Of a stretch of 64,000 nt of DNA, positions 57,560-64,000 are shown piece by piece; within the stretch, counting starts at the first letter, position 1; each line of letters starts with the position of its first letter. The position numbers and the translations under genes were made by a program. The stretch spans positions 2,790,001-2,854,000 of the forward strand of contig NZ_CP162601.1 in assembly GCF_040957575.1 (NCBI RefSeq). Reading direction: 5' to 3'. This stretch comes from Vibrio sp. HB236076 (GTDB taxonomy: Bacteria; Pseudomonadota; Gammaproteobacteria; Enterobacterales; Vibrionaceae). The notes beneath the pieces were generated by a model. The model was not told the DNA's origin. It did no database searches and worked only from the letters and a program-made list of their open reading frames with translations.

Positions 57560-59359
57560 TTAGAAGGTATAGCTGATGCTGCCGTAGTAGTTACGCTCAG
57601 GGGTAGCGTATCCGCTGGCCGTTTCATAATCTTCATCAAAAACGTTACCGACTTTACCACCGAGTTTGACACCGTTATTAAATGAATAACTCATGGCAAA
57701 ATCGACCAGTGAGTATGGAGAAAGAACAACATCATTATATTCGCTGTCTTGTCGAGTCCCTTGATACAAATAACTAACATCAAAATGCCATTGTTTAATG
57801 TTATAAGCCGTATTCCATTTGGCACTGTGACGTGCGCGGCGAGCTAATTCTTCACCGGTGGATTTATTTTCTGTATCAAGATAATCATAAGAGACTTGGT
57901 GAGAAAGTGGTCCTGTATCAAAACTCGATGATAACTCAACGCCTTTAATTACGGCTTCATCAACATTTTCAACGGTTGAGAAGTCAGATAATGTGGCAAT
58001 CATGTCTTCGACATCGTTTCTATAGGTACTAAGGCGAACCGTCGCCAAATCAAACTGACCTTCTATCGCAATTTCAGCCGTCTTATTTTTTTCTGGGTCA
58101 AGGTCAGGATTTCCTTGGTAACCAAAACTAAGTGGATAATACAAATCGTTGTAGGTAGGCGCTTTGAATGAGGTGCCATATGAAGCAATTAAACGAATAT
58201 CATTAGTGATAAAATAGCCAGCGGCAAATTGATAAGTACCAAAAGAACCGTAAGCACTGTTGTGATCGAAACGGAAGTTACTGTCTAAAGAAAAATCACC
58301 TGGGTTTAAATAACTGCCAATATAAACGGATCCATTATCACGATGTTCTTGTACATATTCAGTACTGCTCTTAACATCATCTCGATACCATTCAATGCCC
58401 CCGACAAACGCCAAAGGCTCTGAAATCTGATATTGGTTCTCCCAAGCAGCCGTGTAGCGATTGGTTTGGAAGAGACTAGAGTTATTATTTCCGTAACTAT
58501 CTAATTTATCTTGGTTAGTCGATAATGAAAAATGGCTTTGCCAACGCTCATATTGGTACTGGGTAATGACCGCGAGATTGTAGAGGTCGCTATCTGACTT
58601 ATCGGCAAAACCAAAACCATCGTATTCCGTGTATTGCTTTTGGTAATAGCCATTAACTTTTAATAACCAATTATCGTTTAGCTTTTTTCCGAAATCAGTG
58701 AGGAAATATTTACTAATATAACCATCATCATCACTGTCTGTGTCAGTAGTGCTATCAGGAACGACATTGTACCCATCCTCAGATTGGTAAGTGGCCGCCA
58801 TATTAAGCCATTGCTCATCGCTCGCCAGAGCCACACTGCCACTCAAGCGTTTATGATTATAGCTACCCAGCCCTGCGGTAACATTGGTTTCGCCATTTTT
58901 ACCTTGCTCGGTAATGATGTTCACCACGCCACTGACCGCATCCGACCCATAGACGGCAGCACGCGGACCGCGCAACACTTCAATACGTGACACGCCATGC
59001 AGAGGAATCGCCGCCAAGTTTGCCGCCCCTGTTGTCGCACTGCCAATACGCACACCGTTAATCAATACCAGTACATTTTTGGTTGCTCGGCCACGAACAA
59101 ACAGACTGATATTTTGACCGGAGCCACCTTGATTACTCACTTGAATCCCCGGTAAGCGGCGCAGCACTTCACTCAAAGACTGCGCTTGCAGATCTTCGAT
59201 TTGCTTGTGCGTAATCACTTCGACCGGGGCTAATGATTCGTTTAACTTGCTTTCAAAGCGGGTGGCGGTGACGATGACGTTATCTTGATCATCATCAGCT
59301 AATGCATTGATTGAGGGAAATAACGAGGCCATTGCCAACGCTAGAGCGGTTTTTTTCAT
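57560..59359 (-). CDS. btuB: TonB-dependent vitamin B12 outer-membrane receptor BtuB
   Basis: Imports cobalamin across the outer membrane with TonB energy. 599 residues from the ATG at 59359; a 19-codon upstream extension is open but lacks a signal sequence. A signal peptide (about 1-20) ends near ALA. The TonB box is DNVIVTATR, followed by the plug domain (RRLPGIQV, LVLINGVRIG, IEVLRGPRAAVYGSDAVSGVVNI) and a beta-barrel ending YYGSISYTF with the terminal Phe. AGGA lies 9 bases upstream of the ATG. Identity as BtuB rather than another receptor is supported by the cobalamin riboswitch in the leader and by the btuB-murI-rrn context. Confidence 0.95.
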   Translation of the reverse strand: MKKTALALAMASLFPSINALADDDQDNVIVTATRFESKLNESLAPVEVITHKQIEDLQAQSLSEVLRRLPGIQVSNQGGSGQNISLFVRGRATKNVLVLINGVRIGSATTGAANLAAIPLHGVSRIEVLRGPRAAVYGSDAVSGVVNIITEQGKNGETNVTAGLGSYNHKRLSGSVALASDEQWLNMAATYQSEDGYNVVPDSTTDTDSDDDGYISKYFLTDFGKKLNDNWLLKVNGYYQKQYTEYDGFGFADKSDSDLYNLAVITQYQYERWQSHFSLSTNQDKLDSYGNNNSSLFQTNRYTAAWENQYQISEPLAFVGGIEWYRDDVKSSTEYVQEHRDNGSVYIGSYLNPGDFSLDSNFRFDHNSAYGSFGTYQFAAGYFITNDIRLIASYGTSFKAPTYNDLYYPLSFGYQGNPDLDPEKNKTAEIAIEGQFDLATVRLSTYRNDVEDMIATLSDFSTVENVDEAVIKGVELSSSFDTGPLSHQVSYDYLDTENKSTGEELARRARHSAKWNTAYNIKQWHFDVSYLYQGTRQDSEYNDVVLSPYSLVDFAMSYSFNNGVKLGGKVGNVFDEDYETASGYATPERNYYGSISYTF

Positions 59360-59429
59360 GTCTGCTATCCTAAGTCGCGTAGTGCACAGCTTGATGGGTA
59401 AAGCGTGAACACTCAAACTGTGTTGTTAT

Positions 59430-59592
59430 TGTCATGGTTTGGGTAATCGGACTGATTACAATTTGCTCATGTTCAGCGACATTTGCTGACAGTAAGCAGA
59501 AAAGTAAAACACCGTTGCGCGTCAGTTCCGGATTGTCACCGGATTCCCCCGTTTTAGCCGTCTATACATCCAAAAAGGATGACTATTCTATG
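59430..59592 (-). promoter_or_regulatory. Cobalamin riboswitch
   Basis: The minus-strand leader of btuB carries the conserved aptamer core: GGGGGAATCCGGTGACAATC, then CGGAACTGACGCGCAACGG (59551-59510), and a B12-box-like AGTCCGATTACCC (59453-59441). The spacing fits the class found in E. coli btuB. Cobalamin binding is expected to block btuB expression. Boundaries are approximate. A 70-codon plus-strand open reading over this region is not a gene. Confidence 0.88.
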
Positions 59593-59745
59593 ATAGAGTT
59601 AAGCGCAACCACTTGTCTAGTAAATAATCAGATGCTTTATCCGTAAACAAACCGCCCGCATTTCTTTCACAACGCTGGACATCTGATGAGTATTGACTAA
59701 AATCTGCGCTCTTTAGCGTTTATTCACTGCAAAAGGTATTTGATC

Positions 59746-60855
59746 ATGGCAAGCCTCGATGTCAATCCGCAAGACTATCAACAACAACTGGACGAAAAAG
59801 TGCAGCGTCTCACCGACCTATTCGCACCCTTTGAAGCGCCAGAATTAGAAGTCTTCCCCTCACCTGCGCAGTATTACCGTATGCGTGCCGAGTTTCGAGT
59901 TTGGCATGAAGGCGATGATCTCTACTATGTGATGTTTAATCAAGAGACCAAAGAGAAATATCGCGTTGATCAATTCCCAGTGGCCAGTCAACTGATCAAC
60001 CAATTAATGCCGACCTTGATTGACGAGCTAAAAAGCCATGATCTGCTCCGCCATAAATTGTTTCAAGTCGACTTTTTATCGACCCTCAGTGGCGAAGTTC
60101 TGGTGTCTTTACTGTATCACAAGCCATTGAGTGATGAGTGGCAAGCACAAGCCAAATTACTTAAGCAGCGTTTGGTCGAAAAAGGCTTTGCGCTTAACCT
60201 GATTGGCCGGGCACGAAAAATGAAAGTGGTGTTGGATCGCGACTATGTTATCGAAACACTAAATGTTCACGGTCAAGACTATATTTACCAACAAGTGGAA
60301 AACAGCTTTACTCAACCCAATGGCAAAGTGGCAGAGAAAATGCTGGAGTGGGCGGTAGACTGCACGCGTAACAGCCAAGGTGATTTATTAGAGCTGTACT
60401 GCGGCAATGGCAACTTTTCACTGGCGCTCGCTCAAAACTTTAACCGCGTTTTAGCCACGGAACTGGCAAAGCCTTCCGTCGATTCAGCGCAGTACAATAT
60501 CGCCGCCAATAATATCGACAATGTGCAGATTATTCGCATGTCGGCTGAAGAGTTCACCGAAGCCATGGAAGGCAAACGAGAGTTTCGCCGTCTTAAGCAA
60601 GCGGGCGTGGAGCTGAGTGACTATGACTGCAATACTATTTTCGTTGATCCACCTCGCGCGGGTATGGATATCGATACCTGTAAAATGGTGCAAGGCTATC
60701 AGCGTATTATGTACATCTCTTGCAACCCTGAGACGTTAAAAGACAACCTGGAAGTACTATCGCAAACGCACCGTATCACTAAGTTTGCGCTCTTTGATCA
60801 GTTCCCTTTCACCCACCACATGGAAGCGGGCGTGCTGCTAGAGCGTATTAAATAA
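59746..60855 (+). CDS. trmA: tRNA (uracil-5-)-methyltransferase TrmA
   Basis: Methylates U54 of tRNA to ribothymidine. 369 residues from the ATG at 59746, with AAAGG nine bases upstream; a TTG two codons earlier is in frame but not needed. SAM-binding motif [16 protein letters not shown], then [10 protein letters not shown] and the catalytic cysteine in YISCNPETL. It diverges from btuB, as in E. coli. Confidence 0.97.
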   Translation: MASLDVNPQDYQQQLDEKVQRLTDLFAPFEAPELEVFPSPAQYYRMRAEFRVWHEGDDLYYVMFNQETKEKYRVDQFPVASQLINQLMPTLIDELKSHDLLRHKLFQVDFLSTLSGEVLVSLLYHKPLSDEWQAQAKLLKQRLVEKGFALNLIGRARKMKVVLDRDYVIETLNVHGQDYIYQQVENSFTQPNGKVAEKMLEWAVDCTRNSQGDLLELYCGNGNFSLALAQNFNRVLATELAKPSVDSAQYNIAANNIDNVQIIRMSAEEFTEAMEGKREFRRLKQAGVELSDYDCNTIFVDPPRAGMDIDTCKMVQGYQRIMYISCNPETLKDNLEVLSQTHRITKFALFDQFPFTHHMEAGVLLERIK

Positions 60856-60955
60856 GAGTTTAAAGGTTTTTTGGTTGTAGCAAAAATCGTCCTGGGTACG
60901 GCTTGGGATACGGGAGCATCTAAAATGCTCTATTACTATGATTGGATTTGATATC

Positions 60956-60987
60956 AACGCCACCAGCTTTGCTCGTGGCGTTTTTGT
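60956..60987 (+). terminator. Intrinsic terminator of trmA
   Basis: AACGCCAC/GTGGCGTT with an 11-base loop and a T-rich tail, about 100 bases after the trmA stop. The stretch 60988-61087, up to the CRISPR array, shows no gene. Confidence 0.85.
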
Positions 60988-61087
60988 TTCTGTCATCACT
61001 AAATCAGAACACGCTCATTTGTCAGAAACAATCCGTTCTGAATACTAAAGTAAACAGGGTCGGTTGAAGATGGCGTGGAATGGTTAA

Positions 61088-62311
61088 TTTCTAAGCTACC
61101 TATACGGCAGTGAACCTCCAAACAAATGAAAGCGTCGGTCGCTATAATTTCTAAGCTGCCTATACGGCAGTGAACGTGACGGTGTCAGCCTGGTATAGCG
61201 GTGTGACTTTCTAAGCTGCCTATACGGCAGTGAACCAATGGCGACTATTCATACATGACGGACGACTTTTCTAAGCTGCACGGCAGTGAACCCACCTGAG
61301 CGACTGCGGTGTACTCTTTGGCATTTCTAAGCTGCCTATACGGCAGTGAACTTGGATACAGGACGAATGTCACCACGCAACCATTTCTAAGCTGCCTATA
61401 CGGCAGTGAACCACTTCTTTAGCATCTAACCCCACGCTTTCACTTTCTAAGCTGCCTATACGGCAGTGAACCTTGCTTGCCTTATCCCTCCGCGGGGTTT
61501 TATTTTCTAAGCTGCCTATACGGCAGTGAACGAAACCGCGCCAGCTGATGGCCAAGCACCACATTTCTAAGCTGCCTATACGGCAGTGAACAAACACGCT
61601 GTCAGCGTCTCTGCGGTAGATAATTTCTAAGCTGCCTATACGGCAGTGAACTTGCGCTGTTTGCGTCTAAAGTTGTCCTGTCTTTTCTAAGCTGCCTATA
61701 CGGCAGTGAACGACGAAGACCAGCGAGCACCTTGGGAGTTTATTTTCTAAGCTGCCTATACGGCAGTGAACTTACCCTAAAAAACAAAAAGCCCCAGCTA
61801 AGGTTTCTAAGCTGCCTATACGGCAGTGAACCCACCTGAGCGACTGCGGTGTACTCTTTGGCATTTCTAAGCTGCCTATACAGCAGTGAACATGAACAAA
61901 TCAATTAGCGACCTAAACGACACTTTCTAAGCTGCCTATACGGCAGTGAACCTTGGGGTGATTGGATCATGATGTACGATGAATTTCTAAGCTGCCTATA
62001 CGGCAGTGAACATAATGCTAAAACTCAGCGTAGACCAATCTAATTTCTAAGCTGCCTATACGGCAGTGAACCTTAATGACAAGGTTAGTGCGCTAACGAT
62101 AAATTTCTAAGCTGCCTATACGGCAGTGAACTTTTGGTGTAACACTTACGCAAAACCATTACCTTTCTAAGCTGCCTATACGGCAGTGAACTCGTCAAGT
62201 AGTGTCTTGGCATCTTCCGGTACTTTCTAAGCTGCCTATACGGCAGTGAACTTAGCCAGGTTAAGCGAGCGTGGGCAGTTGAATTTCTAAGCTGCCTATA
62301 CGGCAGTGAAC
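61088..62311 (-). CRISPR. Type I-F CRISPR array, 21 repeats and 20 spacers
   Basis: The 28-base repeat, in the minus (transcribed) direction, begins GTTCACTGCCGTATAGGCAG and ends CTTAGAAA. It contains the CTGCC/GGCAG hairpin typical of subtype I-F. All 20 spacers are 32 bases, giving a 60-base period. Three repeats deviate: the last one (61088-61115) has G-to-A in the stem, 61268-61291 lacks four bases, and 61864-61891 has one change at the loop-closing pair. The deviant terminal repeat and the position of cas6f place the leader at the high-coordinate end. The spacer at 61292-61323 is identical to that at 61832-61863. Confidence 0.99.
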
Positions 62312-62429
62312 CATATAATAAACCGATAAAAATAAGCTGCAACAGGCTGTTAGGATAAAAATCATCATTTTACCTTGTTAAAAACCACCTATTGCAACCA
62401 TTTGTATTTAAAGCGCATTTTGAAAGAGA
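62312..62429 (-). promoter_or_regulatory. CRISPR leader
   Basis: AT-rich non-coding DNA between the cas operon terminator and the first repeat, where new spacers should be added. A possible promoter on the minus strand is TTGCAG, 16 bases, TATTAT (ending 5 bases before the first repeat); an alternative -10 is TAAAAT further upstream. Neither is certain. Confidence 0.7.
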
Positions 62430-62457
62430 AAAAACAAAGGGTAAAAACTACCCTTTT
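62430..62457 (-). terminator. Intrinsic terminator of the cas operon
   Basis: On the minus strand AAAGGGTA/TACCCTTT with a 5-base loop followed by GTTTTTTC, nine bases after the cas6f stop. It implies that the array is transcribed from its own leader promoter. Confidence 0.85.
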
Positions 62458-62466
62458 TCGTTCCAT

Positions 62467-63105
62467 TTAAAAGTGCGGTACGGTAGCCAATTCTGATTGT
62501 CCATTCGCTTTGCTACTCAAACCATAGCAATCGAAGCTCCCATCTTGTGGTGTACTTTGCTGCTTCATCTCAATAAACAGCGGAAACTTGCTGTTTTTTT
62601 CTGGTGAACGTTGCTTGGTTTGCTGGCTATGCAAGTAAACAAACGGCAAAGAACACAATGCTGTCGGCCTGCTTTGTTGTAAATCAGCTAAACATTCCAC
62701 CAGCGGTTTACCGGATTTTGCTGCCCAGAGTTCGGCTTTTTTCTGCATATCCCGCTCTATTCGTTCAGGAGATTTCACCTGCTTGCGTACAAAGCTTACG
62801 TAAGTTACATCGTTTGGTACAGGTTTGATCCCTTTGATGTGTACATAGTCTTCTAACCGAATTAGCCAGCGGTGGATATCCAACTTTTCCAATGTCGCTT
62901 GCTCTTTTGCAAAGAGACGCAACTTACTGCCAAGCGGAAACTTTACTTGACGATAATCAGGAAAACCGACCGCAACCAGAGATTGGTTGCTCGCCACTTT
63001 GTGCTCCACCAAAGCAATGTGCACTTGTTGAAAGACGTTTTGCCAAAGAAAGCCCAAGACAATGTCGGCGTCTGGCAATAAAGTGATCTCTTGGTAGTAG
63101 TTCAT
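62467..63105 (-). CDS. cas6f: CRISPR endoribonuclease Cas6f (Csy4)
   Basis: Cleaves the array transcript at each repeat hairpin and stays on the crRNA 3' end in the Csy surveillance complex. 212 residues from the ATG at 63105, with AGGTGG just upstream; a GTG at 63114 directly abuts the csy3 stop. With this start the conserved histidine in QQVHIALVEH is residue 29, the position of the catalytic His in Pseudomonas aeruginosa Csy4. The serine of LHSQQT and the C-terminal FDCYGL match catalytic and structural residues. The arginine-rich recognition helix is only partly conserved (PERIERDMQKK). The protein is about 25 residues longer than the Pseudomonas form. Confidence 0.95.
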   Translation of the reverse strand: MNYYQEITLLPDADIVLGFLWQNVFQQVHIALVEHKVASNQSLVAVGFPDYRQVKFPLGSKLRLFAKEQATLEKLDIHRWLIRLEDYVHIKGIKPVPNDVTYVSFVRKQVKSPERIERDMQKKAELWAAKSGKPLVECLADLQQSRPTALCSLPFVYLHSQQTKQRSPEKNSKFPLFIEMKQQSTPQDGSFDCYGLSSKANGQSELATVPHF

Positions 63106-63114
63106 CACTGCCAC

Positions 63115-64000
63115 CTATTTGTCACTTTCGCCAAATACACCACCACGCACCAATACTGCCATGACGTAATGCTCATCTTCTTCACGGGGCAAACTTTCAC
63201 CACGCGCCCATTTATCAAAGAAAGTGTAAAAATCTTGCTTATCTTTCGGGGTGCGGAACGCCTTTCCTAAATTGGTGACAGCGCCATAGGGTTCAATCGC
63301 AATGGCTCCCGCACTTTGCTCCTCAGATGCGTAATCTGGGTACCAAGTATCAATGGAACGCAGTGCGTTACCAATTTTTTGTGAATGCATCGCAGCATGC
63401 TCATTAACCGCATACAGGATTTTACTTTTCTTAGTTTTGCTGTTGCCCTTATCGAGCACTAACTCTTCACTTGGGTAAACTTCTTGGGCTTTACCCACCT
63501 TCGTGTAGCAATCAATTTGCAGTATCAAATGGTCCGTTTCGCTGGCCAGTGCCTTAGCAACTCTGTCGGCCAAACTATTGATCTGTGGATCGTTATGCTC
63601 AAAGTGCCGAGTACTGAATTGTTTGGCATTAAAAGTCCACTCCTGCTCAGCCCCTTTATTCAATGCCTTGACTTTCACTTCAATCTCTTCTGCGCCAACT
63701 CGGTTGCGCCATAAGAAACGGGCATTGGCAAGGTTGGTGGTATAGCGTTTCGCCAATTCAAAACAGCCATATTGGGTAATGTACTTTGAAACAGCAGTGC
63801 TGTAGCTCTGTTTGAATAGAGCATTATTACACGCAGAAGGTTGGGCAAGCCCCCCTAATACTTTGAGTGTAAAATGTAGCTTCAAAGTATCGTGTTCCTG
63901 CCCCAACGCACAGGCATCCACTCGCTGTAAGTTTGCCTTTTCAACTTCCGCATTAAGCTTAGCGGGATCATTTTGTACTGCGGATTTTAAACGGTTGGAG
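63115..64000 (-). CDS. csy3: Csy3 / Cas7f backbone protein (3' part, runs off the window)
   Basis: Forms the helical backbone of the type I-F Csy complex along the crRNA. The frame is open to the window edge with about 294 residues visible. The segment read upstream of the first internal ATG, SNRLKSAVQNDPAKLNAEV, aligns with roughly residue 55 onward of known Csy3, so about 55 residues are missing. Strong family blocks: TLKVLGG, NLANARFLWRNRVGAE, LVLDKG, MHSQKIGNALRSIDTWYPDY and VRGGVFGE. Similarity to the subtype I-F1 protein is clear throughout. csy1, csy2, cas3 and cas1 are expected beyond base 64000. Confidence 0.97.
   Translation of the reverse strand, partial: SNRLKSAVQNDPAKLNAEVEKANLQRVDACALGQEHDTLKLHFTLKVLGGLAQPSACNNALFKQSYSTAVSKYITQYGCFELAKRYTTNLANARFLWRNRVGAEEIEVKVKALNKGAEQEWTFNAKQFSTRHFEHNDPQINSLADRVAKALASETDHLILQIDCYTKVGKAQEVYPSEELVLDKGNSKTKKSKILYAVNEHAAMHSQKIGNALRSIDTWYPDYASEEQSAGAIAIEPYGAVTNLGKAFRTPKDKQDFYTFFDKWARGESLPREEDEHYVMAVLVRGGVFGESDK

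Noticed and set aside
59434..59646. 70-codon open reading upstream of trmA
   Set aside because: It lies antisense over the cobalamin riboswitch, and its start has no support.
61370..62342. Open readings of 75 and 85 codons with repeating HCRIGSLE and LPYRQLRN units
   Set aside because: They are translations of the CRISPR repeats, which have a 60-base period and so stay in frame; not a repeat protein.
61088..64000. CRISPR-associated Tn7-like transposon (subtype I-F3)
   Set aside because: The array is long and regular, has no atypical attachment-site spacer, and the Csy3 and Cas6f sequences are of the I-F1 kind. No tniQ or transposon end is seen, although the window stops before csy2 and csy1.

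Overview
The window is a stretch of housekeeping chromosome from a gammaproteobacterium, most probably a member of the Vibrionaceae. The protein sequences, both rRNA operons and the gene order (aroQ-accB-accC, prmA-dusB-fis, purH-purD, rsd/nudC-hemE, tRNA4-tuf-secE-nusG-rplKAJL-rpoBC, coaA/birA-murB, murI-btuB/trmA) all support this. The assignment is from recognition of sequence families; no database search was run.

1-3.7 kb: the N-terminal half of a CrbS-like sodium/solute-symporter sensor kinase diverges from acs, the gene it is known to control in Vibrio cholerae. 3.9-8.8 kb: aroQ, accB and accC (fatty-acid and shikimate synthesis), then prmA and the dusB-fis operon with a stringent-type promoter. 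9.1-13.6 kb: a two-gene phosphorelay made of a receiver-GGEEF diguanylate cyclase and a 1178-residue hybrid sensor kinase. 13.7-23 kb: purH-purD, a DUF1481 lipoprotein, hupA, yjaG, a D-2-hydroxyacid dehydrogenase, a uracil-DNA-glycosylase-like gene, hemE, nudC and rsd.

23.3-37.2 kb (minus strand): the transcription/translation superoperon, four tRNAs then tuf, secE, nusG, rplK, rplA, rplJ, rplL, rpoB, rpoC. Its internal promoters and hairpins are visible, including two very similar promoters whose -10 elements sit inside a palindrome. 37.3-43.9 kb: coaA, birA-murB, a GNAT acetyltransferase, pssA and dbpA.

44.1-56 kb (minus strand): two tandem rRNA operons. The upstream one has 16S, tRNA-Glu, 23S and 5S behind P1 and P2 promoters and a Fis site. 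The downstream one has 16S, tRNA-Ile, tRNA-Ala, 23S, 5S, tRNA-Thr and 5S, with only a P2-like promoter. 56.2-60.9 kb: a membrane-anchored RRM protein, murI, btuB behind a cobalamin riboswitch, and trmA. 61.1-64 kb: a 21-repeat type I-F CRISPR array with its leader, then cas6f (csy4) and the 3' part of csy3; the remaining cas genes lie beyond the window edge.

The most noteworthy signals are a duplicated CRISPR spacer, one of whose copies borders a damaged repeat; the paired promoter-palindromes before rplK and rplJ; a membrane-tethered RNA-binding protein diverging from rrn P1; a dispersed 150-180 bp element with ATACCAATC/GATTGGTAT ends; and an intrinsic terminator that runs directly into a start codon (hupA-yjaH). 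No wholly unknown multi-gene system was found.
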